From: Anabas testudineus
Lineage: Eukaryota; Chordata; Actinopteri; Anabantiformes; Anabantidae
DNA length: 64,000 nt
Direction: 5' to 3'
NCBI RefSeq assembly: GCF_900324465.2
Contig: NC_046615.1
Coordinates: forward strand, 22,144,331 to 22,208,330
In this document: positions 11,095 through 22,398 of the stretch, in pieces
How positions within the stretch are numbered: position 1 is the stretch's first letter
How the letters are laid out: every line of letters starts with the position of its first letter
Position numbers and translations under genes: made by a program
Notes under the pieces: generated by a model
The model's database searches: none
What the model saw: only the letters and a program-made list of their open reading frames with translations
What the model was told of the DNA's origin: nothing

Positions 11095-12839
11095 ATGGCA
11101 GCGATCAAGTGCATCCTGGGTCTCCTGGTCCTGTTTGCAGTCTCAGCCTGGACTGAGGCCATGGTGAGTCTCACAGCTGAGGTCTTCACTCAGGTCTTCA
11201 TGTGTCCAGGTTTAAAGTTCTGACCTTTCCTTTTTGATATTCTCAGTATCTGTGTCGATGACAAACAGAAACTCTGGGACTTTTCTGTGTGCAGGTTGTG
11301 AGGAGAGAAAGTGGAGACGACGACATAGAAGATGAAGGAATCCTGACGGTGGCAGAGCAGCTGGAGAAAGCCAACAGAAATATCAGTGAGACACATTCAG
11401 ACATCACATTTATTTAGAGGAATAAACAAATACAGTGACTTCTTCAAATTAATTTATAGAACATGTAACACTTCAGCTCTAATACTTTAAGTTGTACCTA
11501 TAATTGTAACTTCTGATTATCTTTGGTGTCTCTGCTGTTTCCACAAACTCTCTGCAGGTCTTTACCAAAATGGTTTCCAGATACAAGGTGACATCGCTGT
11601 GCCCATCAACAGGAACGCTGACCCCTGTGTCCAGACTGGATGCAAGTGGCCTAAATCCTGTGATGGCAAAGTTTACATTCCCTATGTGATCGCTAACAGC
11701 TACAGTAAGAACCTTCATGACTCTGCACCAAGTGCAGATCACTTCACCATAGTCGTCTCCAATAAAGAACAAAATCTGCGTTCTTATAGTTTTTATTTGA
11801 CATTTATGTGATTTTCCTCTTTGTGTTTCCACCTTCAGCTTCTCAGCAGCTCAGAGTCATTACAACAGCCATCAACTCCTTCTCTGCCTCCACCTGTATT
11901 CGCTTCATCCCCCGCACCACCCAGACAGACTACATCAACATAAAGTCTCTGGATGGGTTTGTAACACAGACATTTATTCTCCTGTATCATTGACAACTCT
12001 AAGTCCTGTTCTGCAGCTTTTCCACTGCAGGAACTTACAGAGCCAAAGCTGAACTTTGCTCCATTGGTTCAGGTTCTGCTGTTGTTTCCACTCAGTTCTC
12101 TTCAGATCCAAGTTCAGTGTTTAGTTCAGTGATGCTGTAGAAGAATGAAACGTTCTCAGTGTGATGTGGGACTTCCTGTGTTCTCCTACATCTGTGCAGA
12201 TGCTACTCATATGTGGGTCGTCAGGGAAATGTACAGACGGTGTCTCTGAAAAGTGAGGGCTGCATTTATTTTGGAACGGTCCAACATGAGCTGATCCACG
12301 CCCTGGGCTTCAACCATGAGCAGTGCCGCTCCGACAGGGACCAGCACATCAAGATCCTGCTGCAGAATGTCATCCCTGGTAGGATGCTGTGATCCCTGCT
12401 CCTCAATTCAGTTGATTTTATTGGTGTATTTTGAGTTTGTCTATTTTTGTTATAATACCGTGATGTAGTAGTTTTTCCTCTACTGCAGGTATGGCATACA
12501 ACTTTAACAAGATCAACACTCTGAATCTGGGAACTCCTTATGACTACAACTCTGTCATGCACTACGGCAGGTCAGTACATCTATGAAACCCACCAGCTCC
12601 ATAGCTGGACTCTAGCAGTGTTTGGTATTTTCATCAGCTCGGTCTTCTATATACGATCACTAGTTGAACTAAAGTACAAGTTAAAATCACTGACTCGGTC
12701 TGTTCCCTGCAGACTGGCTTTCTCCAAGGACAACGTCAGCCCCACCATGGTGGCTATTCCTGACAGCAATGCTGTATTTGGCACGGCCACACAAATGAGC
12801 CAGAACGACATCGACCGCATCAACCTGCTGTACTGCTAA
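11095..12839 (+). CDS. Astacin metalloprotease B, hatching-enzyme-like
   Basis: Coding exons: 11095-11163, 11295-11385, 11558-11704, 11839-11956, 12200-12378, 12489-12570, 12713-12839 (813 bp, 270 aa). Residues 1-20 are the signal peptide. The Asp switch is GDI at 64-66, and the likely mature start is Asn73 after Arg72. The N-terminal Cys pair is 77/82, and core cysteines are 122, 143, 163 and 270. Zinc ligands are His171, His175 and His181, with catalytic Glu172. Met225 and Tyr227 form the Met-turn. Cys184 directly follows the zinc motif, where astacins usually have Thr. This copy alone also has a cysteine in WPKSCDG (exon 4), giving eight in the mature part. Exon 7 starts GMAY, as in D and F, and the protein ends LLYC without SK. 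AATAAA is at 13006-13011. Confidence 0.9.
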
Positions 12840-13117
12840 AAGTAACTACACTGAAGGTTCTGGGACCTGACAGACATCTGTGGTTTAAACATCATGAAAC
12901 ATCATTATGATGACTTTAAAATATGTAGATAATTTATATTCTTTTCAGTAAAAACAGTCTCATGACAGAAAACTTTAAGTAATTAGGTTCCAGTTTAATT
13001 TAATCAATAAATATCGATTTTAAACACACCTGTTGTCTTGTTGTCAGCTTTCATCCTTTTTATTTTCCGATATGTTTTATGAACCTATAGAAAAATATGC
13101 TGCACAGTACCACAGAC

Positions 13118-13317
13118 CTGGTGTGACAGCAGCTGGTGAGTGTAGTGGTAACAACACCACCTCCCATGTGGAAGACTGGGGTTCAAATCCCAGCTGTGGC
13201 CTAACTCCAGTAGGGGTCCTTAGGCAAGACCTCCGCACCCTGCCTACCCTTGTAACTTGTAATGACTTGTAAGTCGCTTTGAATAAAAGCGTCTGCTAAA
13301 TGACTAAATGTAAATGT
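13118..13317 (+). mobile_element. tRNA-derived SINE with LINE-type tail
   Basis: The tRNA-like head has an A-box-like GAGTGTAGTGGTAAC and a B box GGTTCAAATCC at 13180-13190. The 3' tail (about 13255-13317) reads AAGTCGCTTTGAATAAAAGC and then tandem AAATG. The same tail ends the LINE at 44328. The SINE is absent from the homologous flank of gene D (around 24385), so it inserted after the flanks duplicated. Confidence 0.8.
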
Positions 13318-13581
13318 GTGATGTAACAAAATGATTTATTAACTAACAATCACAGCACATAACTGTGAAAATATCCAAAGAAAAGCTTGTATGGACTTAA
13401 ATTCAGATTTACTTGATAAAACCTGTTGAGTAGCTTCACACTGGTCAACAAGGTTATCCAAGAAGAAGTTAGTATTTTCACACTCAACAGAGCATCAACA
13501 CAGGAAGGTCAATTCTCAGTCCTAGAAACAGGTGAGAACAAAGTACTAGTCAAAACAGAAAAGCATAGGACAGAGATTATA

Positions 13582-13984
13582 CAGTGCCTATAAAAACAAT
13601 TCAACCCCTTGGGTGTTTTATCCTTTTATTGACATTAAATCAATCATGGTCAATAAAAAAAAAAAAAAAAATCAGAAAAATACCTCATTGTCAAAGTGAA
13701 AACAGGTTTCTACAAAGTAATGTCAATAAAATTAAAATATATAACGTGAAATCCATGTTTGCATTAATATTCACCCCTTTTAAAATGGCTAAACTAATCC
13801 AACAGAGGTCCAGATGTCTGGTACTAGTAGCCCCACAATTAGTGAAATGGGGATCACCTGAATGCAGTTAATGCGTCTCAAGTGATTGCAGTATAACGAA
13901 ACTTGTGTCTGGATGGGCCAGTCTCTGGTTAATCAGTATTCCTGGTTACCATTACACCATGAAGACAAAAGAACACTCTGTTGG
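13582..13984 (+). mobile_element. Tc1-like transposon relic, left part
   Basis: It starts with a CAGTGCCTATAAAAA-type terminal sequence after TA. Non-coding Tc1-family text follows up to the ATGAAGACAAAAGAACACT start region of the transposase. The same insertion occurs in the flank of gene D (24612-25072), so it predates that duplication. It is interrupted by the 13985-15050 repeat. Confidence 0.75.
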
Positions 13985-15050
13985 ACTGTGGCTCAATCTA
14001 CTTTTACAGCAAAAACCTTCTATGTGACAGCCAAGTCCTGTGTGCTGGTTTATGAAGGAATAGGAGAAGAAGTTTCGGTCTCAAGTTATGTTTATTTTAT
14101 CAATTAATAAAGTAAATGAGTATTAGAAATGAATAAATGAATAAAGCATACAGAGCTCTGGGTCTTGATCTTCCTATCCCTGACAAACAACAAGGTGTGT
14201 ATCAGTTCACGAAGTCTGACTCTCTATCTGTCCCTGACCCAGTCTTTTTCTACACAACAATACAATCATTTGCATAAACATTTGCACGTTCTCCATCCTG
14301 ATTGGTCCACACGTCTGACTCCCTCAACTTTCTCGTCCACCTCAGCGCTATCTGACTCCTTCACCTTCACCATCCTCCGTCATTGGTCCAACTGTTGCTC
14401 TCCCCTCTGTTGTTATCAGATTCCTTGTAGCTGTAGCTTTTCATCCTCAGTTCTCGTTCCCAGTGATAAATCCTGGGCTCTGAAATCATAATAAAAAAGA
14501 CACCTTGTGCCTCGGCCCCCCTCCATACCAAGTCACTCCCTTGCCTTGCAGCTTAATTGCAAACAGCTTTCTCATAACATTTATCATATTGTTATCAGTG
14601 ATTTTCCGCATGGCGATCTTCTCTGGCCAACTCATTTGATGTGATCTAAGTGTTTCTCCATTCCCTTACAGCATTTTAATGGTCAACGGTAAATTGCACC
14701 GTTGCATACATTTCATGTTCCTTGAGGTGGTCTACATTCTTTCCATTTCGCTATGGGTTTAATGGTTAATTGTAAATGGCGCCTGTGCATACAATCCTTG
14801 TCCCTTGATGGTTATTGTATATAACATTGTGCATTCCACTCTGGCCTCTAGGGTTAATAGTAAATAACACTTGTGCATATAACCCTTGTCTTATACGATC
14901 AGAGTGCCTACACCATTCTGGTCTTTATGAAACATGCTATTCAACTATTAATATCATATGAGTACACTTTAAAGTATCAACTACTACTGCTGCTAAATGA
15001 GTACAAGCTAAAACATTGGCTAAGCATCACATCATATCATATATTTACAA
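13985..15050. repeat. Unidentified 1.06-kb insert in the Tc1 relic, possible solo LTR
   Basis: The insert splits the Tc1 transposase region and is absent from the homologous Tc1 copy at 24612-25072. It begins near TGTTGG and ends near TTTACA. It contains AATAAAGC near 14143 followed by a C/T-rich stretch, the layout of a retrovirus-like LTR. Related copies are at 46530-47185 and 1-245. No coding sequence is seen. It is a young fossil relative to the B/D flank duplication. Confidence 0.4.
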
Positions 15051-15641
15051 GTCCCAGCAACTCAAAGAACAGGTCATTGAAAAGCATTAGTCAGGGGATG
15101 GATACAAAAAAAAAAAATCTCCAAGACACTGAACGTCCCATGGAGTGAAATCTATAATCAAGAAATGATAGGAATATAAAACTTGTAACTCTGCCTAGAA
15201 CAGGCCGTCCACACAAACTGAGTGACTGTGCAAGAAGGAGACTCGTGAGAAAGGCCACTAACGCAACGATGACTACTCTGAGGGAGTTACAAGCTTTAGC
15301 AACTGAGATAGGTGAGACTGTACATACAACAACCGTTGCCTGGGTTCTTTACCAGTCAAAGCTTTAGGGGAAAGTCACTGTTGAATAAAATTCATGTTAA
15401 AATCACAAATTGAGTTGTAGACATGTGAAAGACTCCATGGTCCAGCGGAAGAGGATTCTCTTGTCTGATGAGACCAAAATGGTGCTTTTTGTCCATCAGA
15501 CAAGATGCTATGTTTGGCACACACCAAACACGGTGGTGGGAGCATTATGTTGTGGGGATGCTTCTCAGCCGTTGGCCCTGGAAGTCTTGCTGAAATAGTG
15601 GGTAAGATGATTACAGCAAAATATAGGACAATCCTGGAGCC
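15051..15641 (+). mobile_element. Tc1-like transposon relic, right part
   Basis: Broken transposase text resumes with CAGCAACTCAAAGA and runs through the paired helix-turn-helix region (AGAACAGGCCGTCC, near 15193) and the catalytic-domain start (a [11 protein letters not shown]-like stretch near 15510-15545). Many frame breaks are present and the 3' terminal repeat is not seen, so the element is dead. Confidence 0.75.
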
Positions 15642-16100
15642 CTGGCATCATCAAAGATTGTAGCAACGAGTGAAAAATTAAAGAAGGCAGTGAACGCAAT
15701 GGGCAGCAAAGACAAAGCACAATGACCACATGGCAGTTGAAACAGCAAAGAACAAAAGTGAAGACTGACAGCAGCAAAACAATCCAGCAGGAAGTGAAGG
15801 GTGAGGTTAGCTTAAAAAGTGTAGGCTGAGGAAATCAATGGGCTCCAGGTGAGAGTAGGTGGGTCTACTGAAAGGAGAGAATACAGAACAAAGACAAGGA
15901 AGGAGAAGGTGAGAGAGCGAGTGTCAGAGCTGGAACAGGTGAATGGAAACAGCTGAGTGCATGGTGAGCAGAGAAATGATGACAGGAGACAGTATTACTA
16001 CAACCATAAGTGACAAGGTGACACAAAATAAAGCAGTAAAACAGGAAGCAAGAACAAAAGAAAATGGAACCTAATCGACAGCTTCAGTAGATTTAACAGT
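15642..16100. other. Non-coding interval, nothing recognised
   Basis: Purine-rich sequence with no convincing reading frame, RNA gene or known repeat. It ends at an A run (16112-16133). Confidence 0.4.
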
Positions 16101-16149
16101 ATTTCCAACAATGAAAAAAAAAAAAAAAAAAAAACACACAACAGCAGAA

Positions 16150-17237
16150 GTAAACATAAGAGGGTTGGAGCTTTGGACCTGATTTAGCAGCTACAGGAAG
16201 CCGGTGCACAGATCTGAAAAGTGGTGACTTGTAACCCAGTCCATAAGACACTTTAGTAGTTAAGACGAGATATGACCAGAGCCTGCACAATGATTTGTGT
16301 TGCATAGTCTGAAAGGTAGGGTCTGATTCTTGATTTTGAATTCAGTACATCTGCATGCCCTCTAGACTAAGGAGATGTGGTCGGTAAAGCTCAGTTGATC
16401 ATCAATGATCACCCCCTGGTTTCTTGCATACTAAGTGGGGACAATCATTGAAGACCCGACTGTTGATTCCGTCACAAATTAAAGGGAAAGGGACGAGGCA
16501 GGGATGAATAGAAACAGGATTTATTTTAGAAAAGTACACAAAAAGGGGAACTAAGGGGGGTGTCCCTACAAAAACAGGCAAAAACATGAAGACAAAGTAA
16601 CAACATAAAACTACCAACATGGCGGGCACAAGAAACCAAAGAACAAAAGAAAACCACCAGAGTTCAGAGGGGCAAAGTTCAGAGGATCACACAGGTTGGG
16701 GAACAACAACGATCTGACAGCAGGGAAGGACTGAGGAGAGTTTTTGTAGGGACAGGGGAACACAGGTGAAGCTAATGTGCAATTAATTACTGGGACACAG
16801 GGAGAGAAGTGGCTGGTGGTCGGAGACCAGAGGGAGAGAGGAGGAAAACCCACAGTTGACACAGGCTGAAACGGTGACAGATGCTGATCTTGTGTTGAAC
16901 TAAATATCTTGCTAGAAACACAAGTTCTTTGGAGTTGAATATGCCTCTCTCTTATCCAAGCAGAGATGCCTAATGACAAAGTGAGACCAGAGTCATCTGG
17001 TGAAAAAGAGCAAAAGGTGTGTGTCTTTAGCATAGCAATGATAGTGATGACAAGCCATGCTACTGGATAATGAAACCTAGGGATGTCGTATAGATGGAAA
17101 AAAAGCAGAGAAACAACAACTGAGCCCTGCGGCACACCAAGGGACAGTCAGTGAGAGTTACACGAAAGACTTAAGCCAGGTCAGAACAGTGATGCCCAAA
17201 TCAGAGACTGCAAACAGCAGGATCTGGTGGTTCACAG
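16150..17237 (-). mobile_element. L2-like LINE fragment with HE1/V-SINE-type tail family
   Basis: On the minus strand this matches the LINE at 44328-45735 in pieces, for example the GCCACAGGAAGCC..GTGCA segment (16187-16210) and the CACAGTGTCA segment (17233-17242). The text resumes at 18523-18555. It is heavily mutated and is interrupted by two LTR-like inserts (16470-16879 and 17238-18522). Confidence 0.7.
16470..16879 (-). mobile_element. Probable solo LTR, about 410 bp, fossil
   Basis: It interrupts the LINE. Its ends are the inverted pair TGTCAC and GTGACG/A, and an AATAAA signal lies on the minus strand near 16518-16523. Flanks GATTC and GATGC could be a decayed 5-bp target duplication. 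The termini suggest a Ty3/gypsy-like or retrovirus-like family. No internal genes are present. Confidence 0.5.
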
Positions 17238-18522
17238 TGTCACTTTTCAGCTCCTCCTGTCTGTCTGTCCCTCATTTCCTAGGTTGGTCCGTTTCCTGGT
17301 TGTTCTCCTCTCTGCCACATGACCTGCTGATTGCAGATTGACTACACCTGGTTTTCCAGGTTTCCAGATAGTCTCACATCAATCTGAGAGCAACACTATC
17401 CCGCTCTAACTTTGGACTGCCTCCTTATGACGGGCTCTGCCTGCCCTGGACCCTGCTTTTGCCCGGTACCGTGAGTTTCATCCCTCCTGATCTAGTCTCT
17501 CCCTCGTCTTCTCCCTGCTCGCAGTACTGGACCTGTATTCCCTCTGACCTGTCTCTTCCTGATTCCTCTTACCAGACGTGTACTCCCTCCAACCAATCTT
17601 TACATGATCCTCCGGTGTTGTCAGGTTAATCCCTCCTGATCTGTTCTCTCCCTCGTTATCTCAGTATCTGACCTGTCCCTGCTACTATTCCCCTCTCTAT
17701 TCCCCTGTTCTTTCTCAGTGTTGGATCTCCCTGTGAATGAACCAGTTTGGGATGGGACTTGTTTATATGCCCAGCTACCTGGAGGATTATGCCTACCTCA
17801 TCTGGCCCTCTGATCGAGCCAGATACCTGTGGCCATTCCATCAGAGGCGTCATCCCTCCAGGCCCCGGCTTCATCTTAAGCCCCGGCAGTGGCTCCTGCT
17901 CCGGTCATGGCGAATGCCACTCCTGATCCTGCTACACCTGTTCCTGTTACAGCCTGTCTGTGGTAGGATGACATTGTAGCGGCCACTCGCCTTCTCCTGT
18001 TTCCTTGGACAGTCCTAAAACTAGCGATCGTGGTCTGACTTCTGCTCCTCTGCATTTGCCGACTCTTCAGTCACCAACTCTCCAGCCGGCTCTCCAGTCA
18101 TTGGTTCTTCTGTAAGCTCTCCAGTCACCATCCCTCCAGCCGGCTCTGCAGCTGGCTCTCTATTCATCGTCTTTCCAGCCGGCTCTCCAGTCACCAATCC
18201 TCCAGCTAGCTCTCCAGTTGCCACCGCCGAGCTTATCTCTTCTGGTCTACTTCCTCTTCCGATTCCTTAACACTACGACGCATCTGGCTTCTGGCTCATC
18301 TCACAGTTTGTCCTGGTCTGCTACTCAATGTGCTACTATCACTCCGACCATCATTCTCCTCTCCTAGGTCACCTCACCTACTCGACGCCCTCTCCCTCCT
18401 GCTGGAGCCCAGCGGAAAGCATTCTCATCATTACTTGCATCTTTATTGGTAATAAAAACCTTTAAATCTATTCTTGTCTCTGTCTGTCTCTGGCAGTGGA
18501 GTCTTTCCTCAGACTCGTGACA
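17238..18522 (+). mobile_element. Probable solo LTR-like insert, about 1.28 kb, fossil
   Basis: The ends read TGTCACTT and CTCGTGACA, and the insert is flanked by a 5-bp duplication CACAG (17233-17237 and 18523-18527) inside LINE sequence. An AATAAAAACC signal near 18453 followed by CT-rich sequence fits an LTR. A degenerate tandem stretch of CCAGCCGGCTCTCCAGTCA-like units spans 18058-18225. No internal genes are seen. It is younger than the LINE it split. Confidence 0.5.
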
Positions 18523-18690
18523 CACAGTGTCAAAGGCTGCAGTTTAAACAGTGAAGCCTTCTCCTCCTCCATAGACCACCAATCACACAGGGTAAACTAG
18601 ATTCTCTACACATAGCTCCACACATTTACATTTAGTTGTTTGGCAGACGCTTTTATCCAAAGTGACTTATAAGTGAGGTACAATGCAAGC
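18523..18690 (-). mobile_element. LINE remainder and SINE/LINE tail scrap
   Basis: 18523-18555 resumes the LINE split at 17237. 18608-18680 is an inverted copy of the AAGTCGCTTTGGATAAAAGC tail seen at 13255-13317 and 44328-44400. Confidence 0.6.
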
Positions 18691-19084
18691 AAAATATCTG
18701 GAACACTGAGATAAACTTTAAAGTCAAATGCTCTAGGAAAAACGATTAATTGCAAGATTCATTTATTCTTTTTTTTTTTTAAGATTTAATTGATTTAATT
18801 GTTTTTTTTTTTTTTTTTTTTTTGGCTGTGCTTTTGTCATAAATCTAACCATGAAATCTAACTGTGATTAGCAATTATCAATAAAATAATGAAGTAACAA
18901 ACAAATGGAGATGATCAAAATTTATTGATTCAAATTAAACAAAAACAATAACTCATGCTTCTTTGGTGGGACTGTTTTTACTCAACAGGATAATTAATAA
19001 TCTCCATAGTTTAAATTCATCATAATGAAGTTTCATGATGTTTAAACCACAGATGTCTGTCAGGTCCCAGAACCTTCAGTGTAG

Positions 19085-21020
19085 CTACTTTGAGCAGTAC
19101 AGCAGGTTGATGCGGTCGATGTCGTTCTGGCTCATCTGTGTGGCCGTGCCAAAGACAGTGTTGCTGTTGGGAATAGCCACCATGGTGGGGCTGACGTTGT
19201 CCTTGGAGAAAGCCAGTCTGCAGGGAACAGACCGAGACAGTGATTTTAAATTGTACTTGAGGTCAACTGGTGATCGTATATAGAAGACAGAGCTGCAGAA
19301 AGTACCAAACACTATCTGCTCCTGTTTGAGAAGCACCTGCTGAAAACTAGAGTCCAGCTATGGAGCTGGTGGGTTTCATAGATGTACTGACCTGCCGTAG
19401 TGCATGACAGAGTTGTAGTCATAAGGAGTTCCCAGATTCAGAGTGTTGATCTTGTCAAAGTTGTATTCTTCACCTGTAGTAGAGGAAAAATATATCGCGT
19501 TAGGAGTCATCAAAATGGATTCACAGTGTCACAAGTAGATAAAAATTCAGTTGATTATAAGAAACAATTAAGTCAAATTCTGTCTCAATTAAAAAATACA
19601 CCAATGAAATCAACTGAAGTGAGGAGACGTGATCGCAGCATCCTACCAGGGATGACGTTCTGCAGCAGGATCTTGATGTGCTGGTCCCTGTCGGAGCGGC
19701 ACTGCTCATGGTTGAAGCCCAGGGCGTGGATCAGCTCATGTTGGACCGTTCCAAAATAAATGCAGCCCTCACTTTTCAGAGACACCGTCTGTACATTTCC
19801 CTGACGACCCACATATGAGTAGCATCTGCACAGATGTAGGAGAACACAGGAAGTCCCACATCACACTGAGAACGCTTCATTCTTCAACAGCATCACTGAA
19901 CTAAACACAGAACTCGATCTAAAGAGAACTGAGTGGAAACAACAGCAGAACCTGAACCAATGGAGCAAAGTTCAGCTTTGGCTCTGTGAGTTCCTGCAGT
20001 GGAAAAGCTGCAGAACAGGACTTAGAGTTGTCAGTGATACAGGAGAATAAATGTCTGTGTTACAAACCCATCCAGAGACTTTATGTTGACGTAGTCTGTC
20101 TGGGTGGTGCGGGGGAAGAATCGAATACAGGTGGAGGCAGAGAAGGAGTTGATGGCTGTTGTAATGACACTGAGCTGCTGAGAAGCTGAAGGTGGAAACA
20201 CAAAGAGGAAAATCACATTAACGTCAAATGAAAACTGTAAGAACAAAGATTTTAATTTTCTTTCTGTTTAAAAACCTTTGATAAATAATCATGTGTTAGT
20301 CTGAATCTACTAAGTTGTTTAAATCGTGGCTTTGTTGGAGACGACTATGATGAAGTGATCTGCACTTGGTGCAGAGTCATGAAGGTTCTTACTGTAGCTG
20401 TTAGAGATCACATAGGGAATGTAAACTTTGCCATCAGAGGATTTAGGCCACTTGCATCCAGTCTGGACACAGGGGTCAGCGTTCCTGTTGATGGGCACAG
20501 CGATGTCACCTTGTATCTGGAAACCATCTTGGTAAAGACCTGCAGAGAGTTTGTGGAAACAGCAGAGACACCAAAGATAATCAGAAGTTCCAACATGCGT
20601 TTTCTACACAAACACTGGTTCTGTATGGAAATGATTAGTGAAGCTAACAACAACCCAGTGACTCAATTTGAACAAGTCTCTGTATTTGTTTATTTCTCTA
20701 AATAAATGTGATGTCTGAATGTGTCTCACTGATATTTCTGTTGACTTTCTCCAGCTGCTCTGCCACCGTCAGGATTCCTTCATCTTCTATGTCGTCGTCT
20801 CCACTTTCTCTCCTCACAACCTGCACACAGAAAAGTCCCAGAGTTTCTGTTTGTCATCGACACAGATACTGAGAATATCAAAAAGGAAAGGTCAGAACTT
20901 TAAACCTGGACACATGAAGAGCTGAGTGAGGACCTCAGCTGTGAGACTCACCATGGCCTCAGTCCAGGCTGAGACTGCAAACAGGACCAGGAGACCCAGG
21001 ATGCACTTGATCGCTGCCAT
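19085..21020 (-). CDS. Astacin metalloprotease C, hatching-enzyme-like
   Basis: Coding exons, 5' to 3': 21020-20952, 20820-20730, 20539-20393, 20185-20068, 19825-19647, 19473-19392, 19217-19085. The product is 272 aa ending LLYCSK, with an intact frame. Exon 5 has the FFPRTTQTDYVNI variant shared with A. Exon 7 starts GEEYNFD, so C is A's lineage partner. Zinc motif, Met-turn and all C6 cysteines are kept, as is the extra Cys after the zinc motif. A minus AATAAA lies at 18926-18921. The short intron between exons 7 and 8 has a private insertion near 19310-19345. Confidence 0.9.
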
Positions 21021-21189
21021 GTTACTGAACAACTATCAGTCTGAAACAGAACACAGGTCAGAACCATGCAGCAGCATTACTGTAGTTTGAGGAGCATTAG
21101 GAGCAGCAGCACTACTCACTTACCTTTAGCTCTTCACTTCAGGTAGGAGAGGAGGAACTGTGATGCTCTGTGAAGGATCTGCTCATCCT

Positions 21190-21197
21190 CTTTTATA
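21190..21197 (-). promoter_or_regulatory. TATA box of astacin C
   Basis: Minus-strand TATAAAAG upstream of non-coding exon 1, whose donor is at 21124/21123. Confidence 0.8.
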
Positions 21198-22221
21198 GCA
21201 GAGCCTGCAGAGGTCCACCTGTTAGCAGAATATACAGAGGATTAGCTCAGTAACACTGGAGCAAACCATGATGTTTACTTCCTTATTGTCAGCTCTCTGT
21301 CCCCACTGTCCACCCTCAACTCATACATGCTCGTACTAATCCAGGAAAACAAGGGAGGTGGTAAAATGTAGTATTTGAAGTGTTTGGTGTTTCTACTGAG
21401 AGATCTAACTGCTTTGAGATGAAATATTCAGACTATTGGAAAATTAGATTCACTACATTAGGGGATGATTTTGAAAATGTTTCATTGGTTAAAATTCACA
21501 GACATATTTTCAAATCAAATATATATAATTATAATCATATATATTATAATTATAATTATATTATATAATAATTAATATTATTAAAAAGTTATTTTTGTTT
21601 TATTTTCTTTTGTTACAATTATTGTCACTGTTAATAATTTAGTATGTTTTGCTGACTATACTGTTGTACTTTTACTTTTTAACAATTAACTCTGATAATA
21701 CAACTTTTACACTAGTAAGGGATGGTAAAACTTCCTTCACCACTGACAGTGTGATTATTCATATTAACAACAAAATCACAAGAAATAGAAACAATAAATC
21801 TGAATTAACAAAGGTTTTAAATTAAGAATTGTTTTACTTTCTCTTCTTTAGGGTCTATTGACCATCCACAACTGATGATGCTGCATTTGTCTTTCCTTTA
21901 CCTGCAAATACTTCTGCTGTTACTGCCACAGTGTAAGTATTGACTTTATCATGACAACAAACAAGTCACAAACAAAAAATCTGCATAAAAAAAAAACGTC
22001 ATCATAATGAATCCATGCTGAGAGGAAATCTTGTTTGAATTCAGTTTTGTACTTTGTCTTTTACTAATTATTAGTGAGATTAGTACGAGCATGTATGAGT
22101 TGAGGGTGGACAGTGGGGACAGAGAGCTGACAATAAGGAAGTAAACATCATGGTTTGCTCCAGTGTTACTGAGCTAATCCTCTGTATATTCTGCTAACAG
22201 GTGGACCTCTGCAGGCTCTGC
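21198..22221. promoter_or_regulatory. Shared intergenic region of head-to-head genes C and D
   Basis: Colinear with 9894-10917, including the AT-rich run (21520-21570) and the orphan exon (21852-21932). It differs mainly by substitutions such as those around 21385-21420. Confidence 0.6.
21852..21932 (+). other. Orphan signal-peptide exon, copy 2
   Basis: Identical in layout to 10548-10628. The acceptor ends at 21851, the donor GTAAGT starts at 21933, and the same 19-residue leucine-rich reading begins at the ATG at 21875. The frame and both splice sites are preserved. Confidence 0.5.
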
Positions 22222-22229
22222 TATAAAAG
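22222..22229 (+). promoter_or_regulatory. TATA box of astacin D
   Basis: TATAAAAG upstream of non-coding exon 1, which ends at 22295 before GTAAGT. Confidence 0.8.
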
Positions 22230-22398
22230 AGGATGAGCAGATCCTTCACAGAGCATCACAGTTCCTCCTCTCCTACCTGAAGTGAAGAGCTAAAGGTAAG
22301 TGAGTAGTGCTGCTGCTCCTAATGCTCCTCAAACTACAGTAATGCTGCTGCATGGTTCTGACCTGTGTTCTGTTTCAGACTGATAGTTGTTCAGTAAC

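Larger units (their letters stand above)
7780..12895. repeat. Palindrome 1: inverted arms carrying astacin genes A and B
   Basis: The left arm (about 7780-10037) and right arm (about 10778-12895) are reverse complements carrying genes A and B from 3' UTR to promoter, introns included. Arm similarity is high in exons, introns, promoters and UTRs, so this is a true inverted duplication and not just divergent genes. The arms surround a non-repeated spacer of about 740 bp. Confidence 0.85.

Noticed and set aside
13118-13200. A true tRNA gene
   Set aside because: The A and B boxes are recognisable, but the cloverleaf is degenerate and it is followed by a SINE body and tail.
18021-18224. Repetitive GEPAG-like frame as a secreted repeat protein
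   Set aside because: It is a degenerate tandem DNA repeat inside an LTR-like insert, with no start context or homologue signal.
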